The notes under the pieces were generated by a model, which saw nothing but the letters and a program-made list of their open reading frames with translations, was not told the DNA's origin and did not search any database. A program made the translations under genes and the position numbers. A DNA stretch of 64,000 nucleotides. Source: RACS-047 sp031553855. Its GTDB lineage: Bacteria; Bacillota; Clostridia; Christensenellales; Pumilibacteraceae. The stretch is from NCBI GenBank assembly GCA_031553855.1, contig JAVBKW010000013.1:1-64000 (forward strand), written 5' to 3'. This document shows positions 14,945-24,890 of this stretch, one piece after another; positions within the stretch are counted from its first letter, which is position 1, and each line of letters begins with the position of its first letter.

Positions 14945-16294
14945 ATGAAAAAATTATTCAGCTTTATACTTATTACCATTCTGGTTTTAAGCTGTTTCGG
15001 GCTTGCGGCATGCAATCCGGCTGATGACAGCGGCGAGATAATTGATGAAGATGGCAATACTGTCCGCGTTGTAAAACTATGGCTGCATAAATCTGAGGCG
15101 GAGTCGGAGGGTGTTGTTTATAAGGCGCTGGCAGAAAATTTTAACGATGCAAGATTAACTACGGCGGACGGCAAAAGAGTTATGGTTCAGCTGGAGTTCA
15201 AGAACAGCTCCGACGTTCTGGCTACATCGATCCAAAGCGAAATTTTAACAGGCGGACTGCCGGACGTCGTTGCGGTTGACGCGCCTAATATAGCGGCATA
15301 TGCCGATGCTGGAATTTTGCAGTCGATTCAAGATTATGTAAGCACAGAAGAACGGGCAAGCTACATAGAGAGCGTTATAGAGCAAAGCACGATAGACAGC
15401 AAGCTTTACGCGCTTTCTGCAATGGACGCGCCCACGGGACTTTATTATAATAAGACTGTCTTAAAAACTATCGGCTATACCGACGCTGATTTCGGAACGT
15501 ATAGCGATCCGTGGTCGTATTCGGATCTAACGACGGCAATCGCGGCTTTAAAAGCGGCTGGAAAGCCTTATAAAATCAAGACGAATTTAGGCTTTGGGGG
15601 AGATGAAGGCTGTATGTATCTGTATTCGCCGGTCGTTTATAATGCGGGCGGATTATTTAGCGGATCAAATGGAAAAGCGACGGGCTATTTGAATTCAGCG
15701 GCTTCGCTGGCGGGTCTTGCGCAATTTGCGGAGCTTTTTAAAGCAGATAACGGCTCATATATTTACAGCGGTACAAGCGAAAGCGCGCTTGCCGGAAGCG
15801 ACGTAGCGTTTGAAGTTTATGGTCCGTGGCTTGTAGATTCGATCGAAAAAAATTATTCAAGCTTTAAAAACAGCTATGATATTATGCCGTTTCCAGTATA
15901 CAAAAGCGATTCGGGCGTTAAGGGCGAAGTTGCTACAGGCTGCGGTTCGTGGGGCTTCGGAGTAACTACGAGCGCGAAAAACGCCGAAGCATCGGCATTA
16001 GTTGTTAAATATTTCACAAATAAAGACGCAAGCAAACTGATGTATCAGAGCATCGGAACGTTCCCGACGCATAAATCCCTTTACTCGGAATTGACGGCGT
16101 TCCAAAGCGGCCCCAGAAAAACGTTTGCGGATCTGCTCACATATACGGCAAAGCCGCGGCCGATTATGGTTAATTATCCCAAGCTGTCCGACGAATATTC
16201 AAATATTATAGAATATATCGAAACAATGGCGACGTCTGTAGATTTCAATTTATCCAGCTATGTTACGTCGCGCGCAAGTACGGTAGACAGATAA
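14945..16294 (+). CDS. ABC transporter sugar-binding lipoprotein (fructan operon)
   Basis: A 449-residue family-1 extracellular solute-binding protein. It has a signal peptide with lipobox LAAC (Cys around 23) and a typical periplasmic-binding fold (for example DVVAVDAPNIAAYADAG and GSWGFGVTTSAKN). It should capture sugars outside the membrane and hand them to the two permeases encoded next. Given the GH32 enzymes and fructokinase in the same operon, short fructo-oligosaccharides, sucrose or fructose are the likely ligands; this is inferred from context. The start is fixed by GGAGG 9 nt upstream of ATG 14945. It is the first gene after the LacI-controlled promoter. Confidence 0.9.
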   Translation: MKKLFSFILITILVLSCFGLAACNPADDSGEIIDEDGNTVRVVKLWLHKSEAESEGVVYKALAENFNDARLTTADGKRVMVQLEFKNSSDVLATSIQSEILTGGLPDVVAVDAPNIAAYADAGILQSIQDYVSTEERASYIESVIEQSTIDSKLYALSAMDAPTGLYYNKTVLKTIGYTDADFGTYSDPWSYSDLTTAIAALKAAGKPYKIKTNLGFGGDEGCMYLYSPVVYNAGGLFSGSNGKATGYLNSAASLAGLAQFAELFKADNGSYIYSGTSESALAGSDVAFEVYGPWLVDSIEKNYSSFKNSYDIMPFPVYKSDSGVKGEVATGCGSWGFGVTTSAKNAEASALVVKYFTNKDASKLMYQSIGTFPTHKSLYSELTAFQSGPRKTFADLLTYTAKPRPIMVNYPKLSDEYSNIIEYIETMATSVDFNLSSYVTSRASTVDR

Positions 16295-16309
16295 AAGAAA
16301 ACAGAAATT

Positions 16310-17221
16310 ATGAAAAAAAGAAAGGGTTATTATAGATTTCTCGGAAAGGGCTACTCGAAGGAAGAAACAGCGGTAGGCGTAATGTTTATGCTTCCGGTTG
16401 TAATTTTAGGCTTGATTTTTATAATTGCGCCGATGGTAATTTCTTTATCGTATGCGTTCACGGATGCTAATTTACTCAAACTCGACCGCGTAAATATAAT
16501 TTGGTTTGATAACTTCAAAAAAATGGGCGGCGACGGCGATCTGTGGAAAGCTTTCGGGAATTCTCTTGAATTCGTAGTTAAGGTCGTGCCTATACAGTTA
16601 GCCGTGTCGCTCGGATTAGCCTTGATATTAAATTCTAAGCTCAGGTTCAATACGTTCTTCCGTTGGGCTTTTTTCAGTCCGGTTATGCTCTCGCTTGCGG
16701 TCACGGCTTTCTTATGGATGAATTTGTTAAATACAGAGGACGGCCTGATCAATGCGCTTTTGATCCAGCTCGGGATCGGCGCGCAACCTTTTTTGAACAG
16801 TACCGGTCAGGCGCTGAATACAATAGTATTTATTTCTGTCTGGCAAGGCGCGGGCTATCAGATGCTGATTTTTTTATCCGCTTTAAAAAACGTGCCGCGG
16901 GAAATCTATGAAGCGGCGGAAATCGACGGCGCGAATAAATTTCAAAGATTTTTGAAAATTACATTACCGGGCATAAAGCCGACGTTTGTCTTCGTATTGG
17001 TCACAATGCTTATAGGCGCGTTCAGATTGATAATACAGCCGATGATAATGACTTCCGGCGGACCTATCGGCTCGACGATGACTATGTCCTATTATATTTA
17101 TAAAAACGGCATAACCTACCGTGATGTGGGGTATTCAAGCGCTATAGCACTGTTTTATACCGTGGTAATTGCCACAGTCGCTCTTACCTTGCGGAAAGTG
17201 CTGGGCGATAAGGCGGAGTAG
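16310..17221 (+). CDS. ABC transporter permease, MalF/UgpA type
   Basis: A 303-residue inner-membrane permease with about six membrane segments and the EAA loop EIYEAAEIDGANKFQRFLKI, which contacts the ATPase. It follows the binding-protein gene by 15 bp and pairs with the next gene to form the translocation channel. The ribosome binding site is weak (AAAGAAAAC), so translation may depend on coupling. No ATPase gene is present anywhere in the operon, so a shared MsmX/MsiK-type ATPase encoded elsewhere in the host is expected. Confidence 0.93.
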   Translation: MKKRKGYYRFLGKGYSKEETAVGVMFMLPVVILGLIFIIAPMVISLSYAFTDANLLKLDRVNIIWFDNFKKMGGDGDLWKAFGNSLEFVVKVVPIQLAVSLGLALILNSKLRFNTFFRWAFFSPVMLSLAVTAFLWMNLLNTEDGLINALLIQLGIGAQPFLNSTGQALNTIVFISVWQGAGYQMLIFLSALKNVPREIYEAAEIDGANKFQRFLKITLPGIKPTFVFVLVTMLIGAFRLIIQPMIMTSGGPIGSTMTMSYYIYKNGITYRDVGYSSAIALFYTVVIATVALTLRKVLGDKAE

Positions 17222-17226
17222 AAAAG

Positions 17227-18096
17227 ATGAATAAAAATATAAAAACTACTCTGAAAGTTTTTGCCGTAATCCTTAAATGGATCGCGTTGGCTTTTCTTTG
17301 CGGACTGTTTTTGTTTCCGCTCGTCTGGATGATTATGAACAGCTTAAAGTCGCAGGCGGAAGTCAATCAGCAGCTGAGCTCGCTCAGAACATTCTTGCCC
17401 TCAAGCGACGTTTCAACGTGGTTTGTTTCATATAAAAACCTGTTTTTTGCATTTGAATTTTTCGGACGGTCAATAATAAACAGCATAGTATATTCGGCAA
17501 TAACTATCTTAATGGTTTTGATAGTCAATTCGTTTGGCGGATATGCTTTGGCAAAGTTCAGGTTTCCTGGTTCGCAACTGCTGACTACGATACTGATTCT
17601 GATTATTATAGTTCCTGTAGAAACTTCTATAGTGCCGCTATATACGATTTTATACAGAATAAAGCTTTTACAGGCAAATATGAGGGTCGTAGGTTATTTG
17701 ATACCGGGCGCGGCCAGCGCTTTCTATGTTTATATGTTCAGGCAATTTTTTATGGGGATCCCCTCAGAGCTTGACGAGGCCGCGCGTATCGACGGAGCGA
17801 CAAGGCTGAAATCCTTCTTCAGGATAATGCTTCCGCTTGCGCTTCCTGTGTTCGCCACGGTAGGTATCTTCACATTTATGGGATCATGGAACGATTATGT
17901 CTGGGCGCAGCTTATATTCAGCAAACCCGAACAGCAGCCGCTTCAGGTTTTCCTGCAGCTTATCAACAGCTATAATCCTCGGGATATATCTATGGTTATG
18001 GCAGCGCTGACGTTCAGCACAATACCCATCGCGATCGTATATATATTTTGCCAAAAATATATCGTTGAGGGTGTTTCTTTTACGGGGTTAAAATAA
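17227..18096 (+). CDS. ABC transporter permease, MalG/UgpE type
   Basis: A 289-residue second permease subunit with about six membrane segments and the EAA loop ELDEAARIDGATRLKSFFRI. It starts 5 bp after the previous permease gene and its stop overlaps the next start (TAATG at 18094-18098), so translation is probably coupled. The C-terminal EGVSFTGLK ending is typical of the family. Together with the preceding two genes it forms a carbohydrate importer that lacks only the ATPase. Confidence 0.93.
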   Translation: MNKNIKTTLKVFAVILKWIALAFLCGLFLFPLVWMIMNSLKSQAEVNQQLSSLRTFLPSSDVSTWFVSYKNLFFAFEFFGRSIINSIVYSAITILMVLIVNSFGGYALAKFRFPGSQLLTTILILIIIVPVETSIVPLYTILYRIKLLQANMRVVGYLIPGAASAFYVYMFRQFFMGIPSELDEAARIDGATRLKSFFRIMLPLALPVFATVGIFTFMGSWNDYVWAQLIFSKPEQQPLQVFLQLINSYNPRDISMVMAALTFSTIPIAIVYIFCQKYIVEGVSFTGLK

Positions 18097-20486
18097 TGAT
18101 TAAAAAAATGATTTTTGTATTAAGTTTCATTCTTTGTTTTGCTCTGTTTGCTTGCGCCGCTCCCGATAACGGCGGTAAAAACGGAGACGAAGATGATATT
18201 ATTGATGAAAATATCGATTTTATAGTTGATTATACCGATCAAAACTTAGAACATTTAAAACTTGGATTGACGTTTGACGAAAATTCGGGAAAATATGTAA
18301 ACGACGTTAAAGAGCAATACGGCGATAAACTGATCAATTATGTTTTTAATAATGCCGTTTATAAGGAATCTGTTGATCCCAGATGGATAAAGCGGTCTGC
18401 GGCGAGCGGTTCATCGCTTGCTTTCGACGGGTATTCAAATTACATAGAATATCCCAAAAGTGAAGTTTCTGTTTCGGGCAAAAAACTGACTGTAAGCGTA
18501 TTTGTAGCGCCCAGAATGTTTGAATGGGACGATCCCAATGCGCGAGATCTCAATACTGAAAATTTACAAGTCATTTTGGGGCAATTTGATAAAAGCGCCA
18601 ATGCCGGTTTTGTGGTCGGAATGTATAGAGGAGGCAATTTCAGCTTTCAGTTCGGTTTGGGGGACAGATGGGTCAAGGTTTGGAATACATGGGACTATTT
18701 AGACAGGTATAACTGGAACCATATCGTATGCGTTTTCGACGGAGAAGCGGGTAAGGCGAGCATTTACCGTAACGGATTGCTTAATAATACGGTAAACTGC
18801 GGAACCGGGCAGATCGCGCCCGCCAACAAACCCCTGTATATAGGAAAAAGCAATCAGGTTCAGCGCACCGGGGTATTTGAACTGGGCATGTTCAACGGAC
18901 TTATGGACGAATTGAGGATATACGATACCGCGCTTGATTCAGCTACAGTCGAAGATTACAATTCGAAATTTTTAATAAGCGGAAAGCTGCGCAATGTTAT
19001 TTTTGAGGACGCTTGGCTTGACGAGAGTATTTTATATGACGATATTTATCGTCCCGCATATCATATCGGGCCTCCTCAGCATTGGATGAACGAGCCCCAC
19101 GCGCTTTTCTATTACAATAACAGGTACCACCTCTTTTATCAATTTAATATGAAGGGTCCGTATTGGCACTCGTTAAGCTGGGGCCATTGGGTCAGCGAGG
19201 ATATGATTTATTGGAAAAACGTCCGTGAGGCGATCATTCCCGCGCCTAAAACCGTCGCGCCCGACGGAATTTGGTCGGGCGGTGTAGCTCATAAAAAGAA
19301 CGGGGCGCCTGTTTTGTTTATTACAGCGGGAAATGATCTTCGTCCTACCGGCTCTAATCAGAATATCGCGCTTGCAGAGCCTGTCGATTTATCCGACCCT
19401 GATTTGATAGAATGGCGCGTTTCAAAGGATATGGCGGTCACGCAGACTAATGCTATGGGGCTTATGAACGAATTCCGCGACCCAAATATTTTTTATGAGG
19501 ACGGAGTATACAATATGCTCGTCACGGGCGCGAAATCAAACGGGCAGGGAATGTCGCATCTTTTTCAAACAACCGACGACAGCTTTATGAACTGGGATTA
19601 CAGAGGAAGTCTTTTAGATTTAAGCACGTATCCTTCTTATTTAGGAACCAGCTGGGAACTGACTAATCTTGTGAAAATTTCCAATTCTTCAAAAACTGTA
19701 AATAAATATCTGTATGTTATAAGCCCGTCAGGCACCGGAGCTAAGGCGGAGGTATTTTACTGGATTGGAGAGTTCGACGCGGCAGCAGGCAAGTTTATCC
19801 CCGAACAGCAGGGGCCGCAACAGATGGACTACGGCGGTTTTGTTTTCACGGGGCCTACCGTATACAGCGACCCTAAAACCGGAGACGCTTATATTTGCAG
19901 CATTATGCAGGGTCAAAGAAGCGGCAGAGAGGAATATAACGCAGGCTGGGCACACACTGCCGGTATACCGCGTAAATTAATGCTCGACGACAACGGCAAG
20001 CTGATGGTTCTGGCTAATGATAACATTAAAAATCTGCGCGCCGGAGAATTATTAAATCTGACAAATGTAAACATTGCGGATGCGAACAACTCGCTGCAGG
20101 AAATAAATAAAACCCTTTTGAACATCAAGCTCGAAGTTACGCTTAACAATTCTTTCGGACTCGATCTTAAAAGCGGTAACGGAAAATATATGCGCTTTGA
20201 TTATGATTTTACAAATAAGTACGCGCAGATCGATACGCGAAATACAGGCAATACTGTAACGCGCGGAAGGTTCGGCGGCGGCGTTGAACTGTTGCCGGAA
20301 AATAAACTCAAACTGGATATCTATATTGATAAATCAATGGTCGAAATATTTATCAACAACAGCAAGGTCATCAGCGGTATGGTTTACAATCTGGAAACTG
20401 GAATAAATTTATTCGCAAGCGGCGGCGATATCCGCATAGATAAACTTCAAATTTATGAGTTTAAAAGCATTTACGGGGGAACTTAA
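18096..20486 (+). CDS. LamG-GH32 lipoprotein with Glu in the nucleophile motif
   Basis: A 796-residue secreted lipoprotein (lipobox FACA). Residues about 60-300 form a laminin-G/concanavalin-like domain, probably carbohydrate binding; residues about 320-640 form the five-bladed GH32 propeller, followed by a beta-sandwich. GH32 enzymes cleave beta-fructosyl bonds in sucrose, inulin or levan. The RDP aspartate (Asp462) and the acid/base Glu (Glu521, SWELTN) are present. The nucleophile motif WMNDPNG reads WMNEPHA, with Glu333 where Asp is usual. The ECP cysteine is also absent. The neighbouring paralogue shares these changes, so this is a distinct GH32 subgroup of unknown linkage preference, not a random defect. 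Confidence 0.85.
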   Translation: MIKKMIFVLSFILCFALFACAAPDNGGKNGDEDDIIDENIDFIVDYTDQNLEHLKLGLTFDENSGKYVNDVKEQYGDKLINYVFNNAVYKESVDPRWIKRSAASGSSLAFDGYSNYIEYPKSEVSVSGKKLTVSVFVAPRMFEWDDPNARDLNTENLQVILGQFDKSANAGFVVGMYRGGNFSFQFGLGDRWVKVWNTWDYLDRYNWNHIVCVFDGEAGKASIYRNGLLNNTVNCGTGQIAPANKPLYIGKSNQVQRTGVFELGMFNGLMDELRIYDTALDSATVEDYNSKFLISGKLRNVIFEDAWLDESILYDDIYRPAYHIGPPQHWMNEPHALFYYNNRYHLFYQFNMKGPYWHSLSWGHWVSEDMIYWKNVREAIIPAPKTVAPDGIWSGGVAHKKNGAPVLFITAGNDLRPTGSNQNIALAEPVDLSDPDLIEWRVSKDMAVTQTNAMGLMNEFRDPNIFYEDGVYNMLVTGAKSNGQGMSHLFQTTDDSFMNWDYRGSLLDLSTYPSYLGTSWELTNLVKISNSSKTVNKYLYVISPSGTGAKAEVFYWIGEFDAAAGKFIPEQQGPQQMDYGGFVFTGPTVYSDPKTGDAYICSIMQGQRSGREEYNAGWAHTAGIPRKLMLDDNGKLMVLANDNIKNLRAGELLNLTNVNIADANNSLQEINKTLLNIKLEVTLNNSFGLDLKSGNGKYMRFDYDFTNKYAQIDTRNTGNTVTRGRFGGGVELLPENKLKLDIYIDKSMVEIFINNSKVISGMVYNLETGINLFASGGDIRIDKLQIYEFKSIYGGT

Positions 20487-20488
20487 AA

Positions 20489-22828
20489 ATGAGAAAAAGA
20501 ATATTTTTTGCCATTATTGCGCTATTGCTCATCGGTACGGCGGGTATGCTGCTTTCGTGCGCCGATAAAACTCCGCCCGTAGATAAGGATATAATTTTAA
20601 AATTCGGTTTCGACGAGGGGACGGGATATAAGCTCAACGACAGCTCGTCAAAAAAGCTTTCGGCAAAGCTCGCATATGTCTTTGAGGACGCCAAGTATAT
20701 GGATGAAGACCAGCAGCCGTTATGGCGGAGCACAGGCATAAAAGGCGGATCTCTGTTGATGGACGGGTACAGTAATATGGCAAGGCTCAGCTCCGAAGAT
20801 ATAAGGATAACGTCTAATCAACTTACCATAAGCGTATGGATCGCTCCGCGCGCGTTTGAAAGCGCTATGGGAAGCGGAAAATTGACCTCGATCGTTTCAA
20901 AATATAATATGTCTTTAGGGCAGGGTTTCCGCCTTGGGTATGCCGAGCACGGCTCGTGGTCGTTTCAATTCGGTATCAACGGCAGCTGGGTAGATGTTTG
21001 GGACAACGGTAATCCGATACAAAAATACGAATGGAACCATCTTGTAGCCACGTTCGACGGCGATAACGGTGTCGCAAAAATATACAAAAACGGCGTACTC
21101 GCAAACGAAAAAACTTTTTTTGATAACGTGCAATTACCGGACGCTACCGACATCGACCTTTTCGTAGGCAGGGACAATAATGCCGGCTCAAACGCGACCG
21201 CGCCGCTCAATACTGTCAGCGGGCTGATCGACGAACTGACAATTACAAAAAAACTCTATTCTCAGGAGGACGTAACAAAGGAATTTAACGACGGACTGAA
21301 AAACGGCAGTATTCCTGAAATTTCCTTTGAGGAGATATGGCTTCAGGATATTCTCACAACCGATTATTACAAGCCCCAATACCACGGCGGTCCTCCCCAG
21401 CATTGGATGAACGAGCCGCATGCTCCTATGTACTACAACGGCAAATATCATTTATTCTTTCAGTTCAATTTATTCGGTCCTTATTTCGCCAATATCTGCT
21501 GGGGGCATCTTGTTAGCGACGATATGGTGAACTGGAAGGCGCTCAAAGAGGTCATCACGCCGACTGCGGGGACTGTTGCGACGGTAGGCGTTTGGTCGGG
21601 CGGCTCAAATTATGATTCGAAAGGCGTTCCCGTATTATTTTTTACGGCTGGCGGAAGCGGGCATTATTCGGGACAAAATATCGGGATCGCGCGCCCTAAA
21701 GATCCCACCGATCCGAACCTTACAGAATGGATAGTTGACGATGAGCTTGCTATCGCGCAGGCGTCAGGGCAGGGAAAACGCAATGAATTCCGCGACCCTC
21801 AGGTTTTCAAAGACGGCGATACATGGTATATGCTTATCTGCAGTGCGAAAAGCAGCGGTACCGGCGGAACGGCGTTGATATATACTACGACAAACGATAG
21901 CTTCAAAAATTGGACATACCGCGGCGAGTTTTATTCAATGAACAGTCAGCCGACATATTTAGGAGAAACGTGGGAGCTTCCTACGCTGCTTCCCGTAGCA
22001 AACGACGCCGGAACTATTTCCAAATACGCTTTTATCATAAGCCCCGCGCCTGCGGATAAGGCCGATAATAAAATATATTACTGGATAGGTGATTTCAATA
22101 AGGAAACATACAGATTCATTCCCGATTCGGCTTTCGGTTCAACACCTAAGATAATTGATTACGGCGGGAACGTGTTTACGGGGCCTAACGGCTTTGTAGA
22201 CCCGGTAAGCGGCAAGTCATATGTTACGAGCATTATGCAGGATCAACGTAAGCCTGGCGACGCGTACGCCTCGGGCTGGGCTCACAGCGTCGGATTATAC
22301 AGAGAGATATATTTAAACGCGGACGGCACGGATCTTAACAGCAGGCCTGTGGAGGCTCTTGAAAATTATCACGGAGAAGTCCTGTACGATCAGAAACAGG
22401 CAAAGAGTATCGCTGATACTAATACGGCGCTTGCGGGAATCGGGGGCGATATGCTGCATATCAAGCTTGTAATGAAAAACGTCAACGCGGAAAAATTCGG
22501 CATCAAAGTGCGCTGCAGTTCCGATGGCTGGGAATTTACAGAATATGTGTACGACGTCGCTACAGGTACGATCGGCGTAAAGACAGGTATGAGCGGCAAG
22601 CAAAATATTTCCGGATATACGAACGGCGCGTTAGCCTTATCGGATAATACTTTGACGGTAGAAATCTATTTAGACAGGTCGCTTGCGGAAGCGTTTTTCA
22701 ACGGCGAAAGAGCTATCAGCTCAAGCATTTATCCGGCAAAGGACAGTCTCGGGCTGACCTTGTTCGCTGAAAACGGAAGCGCGCAGATTTTATCTATGTA
22801 TGTGGCGACAATGAAATCAATTCATTAA
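20489..22828 (+). CDS. Second LamG-GH32 lipoprotein, paralogue with WMNEPHA motif
   Basis: A 779-residue secreted lipoprotein (lipobox near LLSCA), starting 2 bp after the preceding gene. Order of domains is the same: LamG-like N-terminal domain (about 35-265), GH32 propeller, C-terminal sandwich. The catalytic triad reads Glu309 (WMNEPHA), Asp436 (FRDP) and Glu496 (TWELP). It shares sequence with the previous protein throughout, for example PPQHWMNEPHA and the 'NEFRDP' region, so the two are tandem duplicates that have diverged. Two outer-face enzymes of one kind may act on different chain lengths or linkages. Confidence 0.85.
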   Translation: MRKRIFFAIIALLLIGTAGMLLSCADKTPPVDKDIILKFGFDEGTGYKLNDSSSKKLSAKLAYVFEDAKYMDEDQQPLWRSTGIKGGSLLMDGYSNMARLSSEDIRITSNQLTISVWIAPRAFESAMGSGKLTSIVSKYNMSLGQGFRLGYAEHGSWSFQFGINGSWVDVWDNGNPIQKYEWNHLVATFDGDNGVAKIYKNGVLANEKTFFDNVQLPDATDIDLFVGRDNNAGSNATAPLNTVSGLIDELTITKKLYSQEDVTKEFNDGLKNGSIPEISFEEIWLQDILTTDYYKPQYHGGPPQHWMNEPHAPMYYNGKYHLFFQFNLFGPYFANICWGHLVSDDMVNWKALKEVITPTAGTVATVGVWSGGSNYDSKGVPVLFFTAGGSGHYSGQNIGIARPKDPTDPNLTEWIVDDELAIAQASGQGKRNEFRDPQVFKDGDTWYMLICSAKSSGTGGTALIYTTTNDSFKNWTYRGEFYSMNSQPTYLGETWELPTLLPVANDAGTISKYAFIISPAPADKADNKIYYWIGDFNKETYRFIPDSAFGSTPKIIDYGGNVFTGPNGFVDPVSGKSYVTSIMQDQRKPGDAYASGWAHSVGLYREIYLNADGTDLNSRPVEALENYHGEVLYDQKQAKSIADTNTALAGIGGDMLHIKLVMKNVNAEKFGIKVRCSSDGWEFTEYVYDVATGTIGVKTGMSGKQNISGYTNGALALSDNTLTVEIYLDRSLAEAFFNGERAISSSIYPAKDSLGLTLFAENGSAQILSMYVATMKSIH

Positions 22829-22838
22829 GGGGGAAATA

Positions 22839-24890
22839 GTGAAGAGAAAAATTATTTCCGTTATTTGTACCGCGGTATTATGCATAACACTTATTTCAGC
22901 CTGTTCGCAGACGGGTAAAGACGAGGACGTCGCCGAGCCGTATGCTTTTATGAACGCGGGCTTTGAAGCAGGCGACCTGACAGGCTGGACGGCAACGGGC
23001 AAGGCTTTTACCGAAAGGTGTGTCGAGTTCAATACGCGCGACGGTAACGGCATATTGTTTAGTCAGGAGGGTAATTTCTTCCTGTACGGTTATAAAGCGG
23101 GAGCGAACGCAGTCGGAAGCCTTAAAAGCGATTCCTTTAAGATTAAAGGCAACGGCAAAATCGGTTTTTTGATAGGTGCCGGCAGCGACGCTTCCAAATG
23201 CTATGTTTCCGTATGCGATGAAAACGAAAAAGAGCTTTTAAAGCGCGGAAATACGGATTTTGACGCCTCGGCCGGCAACACGATGCACCGCGTAATAATA
23301 GACGCAAAAGCGCATGTAGGCAAAACGGTTTTTATTAAGATTGTTGATAACGACAGCGGATCGGATGGTTTTAATTATATAAATGCAGATGATTTTATAA
23401 TAAATTTTAACGGGAAGGAAGATAAAGTGGGCAAAGTATACGATGCGCAAAGATATGTAGAGGAAAATATGGCGAAGGTAAACAAAAAATACCGTCTAAA
23501 CTACCATGCCATGCCGCCTGTAGGTTGGATGAATGACCCTAACGGATTTTCCTATGCTTTTGATAAATATCATTTGTTTTATCAGTTCAATCCCTATGCG
23601 GCACAATGGGGGCCGATGCATTGGGGGCACTATACCTCGTCCGATTTAGTTAAGTGGGAAATGCAGCCGGTCGCGCTCGCTCCCGACAAAGTTTACGATA
23701 ATCAGTACGGTTGTTTTTCCGGCTCAGCGTTGGAAAAAGACGGAAAAATGTACCTGTTCTATACTGCGGTCGCTAACGACAAACAGACGCAGGCGGTTGC
23801 AGTTTCGACGGACGGTATAGAATTTGAAAAATATTCTCAAAATCCTGTTATCGATACGTCAAAATTGCCTTCAGGAGCAAACGCCAACGATTTCAGAGAT
23901 CCGAAAGTATTTGAACATGGCGGCATGTATTATATGATAGTCGGAAGTAAAGCGACTAACGGCAACGGGCAGCTTTTATTATATAAGTCTTCAAACCTTT
24001 ATTCTTGGAGCTATGTCGGAGTGCTAATAAGCGACACCAAAACCCCCGGAGGGATTTACGAATGTCCCGATTTTGTCACTATAGACGGTCAGGATATACT
24101 GATAGCCAGCCCGCAATTTTACGCTACGCAGGATTGGCGCTACGAAAACGTTCATTCGGTCGTCTATATGCCGGGCTCCTTGAATTATCAGAACGGCAGC
24201 TATACATATACAAATGCGGAGGAAATCGACAACGGCTTTGATTTTTATGCCGCTCAGGTAATGACTAATCCCGAGGGAAGAAAAATAATGACCGCGTGGA
24301 TGCAAATGTGGGACAGAACAATGCCGACGGCTGCAGACGGCTGGGCAGGGGCAATGATTTTGCCGCGCGAGCTTACCTTACGCGGCGGGAAATTATATCA
24401 GGCTCCTGTAAAAGAAATAGAGAACTACCGTTCGGAAACTATTACTCAGAACAATGTTGCGCTCAGCGGCGTCAAAAGTTTTGCTGGCGTAAGCGGAAAT
24501 TCTCTGGAACTGGATGTCGAGTTCGATTTGGGAACGGCTTCAAAGGTCGGGGTCTCGCTTTTTAAGGGCGGCGATAATGAGGTCAAAGTCTACTATGACA
24601 AACAAAGCGGCAAGGTTGTCTTTGACAGAAGCGAAACCGGAACAAGGATTTCCTGCGCGGCAAAAGAGAAAAACGCAAGCATAAGAAGCAGTATGCCGAC
24701 AATCAGGGACAACAAGCTGCGTTTAAGATTTTTTGTAGATGTTTCAAGTTTAGAGGTTTTTATCAACGACGGTGAAAAAACTATGACCGGTAACGTTTAT
24801 ACGGCGGCGCAAAACACAGGTATCGAGTTTTTTGCGGAAGGAGGTTCGGCGGCAATACTTTCGCTTAAGAAGTATACGCTTTCTGTATGA
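22839..24890 (+). CDS. Canonical GH32 levanase/inulinase-type lipoprotein with N-terminal beta-sandwich module
   Basis: A 683-residue secreted lipoprotein (lipobox ISAC). Residues about 35-200 form a module beginning NAGFEAGDLTGWT and ending NADDFI; the same module recurs in the 1292-residue lipoprotein of this operon, so it probably binds the same fructan. The GH32 propeller follows with a classical triad: Asp233 in WMNDPNG, Asp354 in FRDP and Glu408 in YECPD. A GH32 C-terminal sandwich ends the protein. It should release fructose or short oligosaccharides from sucrose, inulin or levan; the exact substrate cannot be read from sequence. It starts at GTG, with AAGGGGG upstream, and overlaps the fructokinase start by 4 bp. 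Confidence 0.92.
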   Translation: MKRKIISVICTAVLCITLISACSQTGKDEDVAEPYAFMNAGFEAGDLTGWTATGKAFTERCVEFNTRDGNGILFSQEGNFFLYGYKAGANAVGSLKSDSFKIKGNGKIGFLIGAGSDASKCYVSVCDENEKELLKRGNTDFDASAGNTMHRVIIDAKAHVGKTVFIKIVDNDSGSDGFNYINADDFIINFNGKEDKVGKVYDAQRYVEENMAKVNKKYRLNYHAMPPVGWMNDPNGFSYAFDKYHLFYQFNPYAAQWGPMHWGHYTSSDLVKWEMQPVALAPDKVYDNQYGCFSGSALEKDGKMYLFYTAVANDKQTQAVAVSTDGIEFEKYSQNPVIDTSKLPSGANANDFRDPKVFEHGGMYYMIVGSKATNGNGQLLLYKSSNLYSWSYVGVLISDTKTPGGIYECPDFVTIDGQDILIASPQFYATQDWRYENVHSVVYMPGSLNYQNGSYTYTNAEEIDNGFDFYAAQVMTNPEGRKIMTAWMQMWDRTMPTAADGWAGAMILPRELTLRGGKLYQAPVKEIENYRSETITQNNVALSGVKSFAGVSGNSLELDVEFDLGTASKVGVSLFKGGDNEVKVYYDKQSGKVVFDRSETGTRISCAAKEKNASIRSSMPTIRDNKLRLRFFVDVSSLEVFINDGEKTMTGNVYTAAQNTGIEFFAEGGSAAILSLKKYTLSV

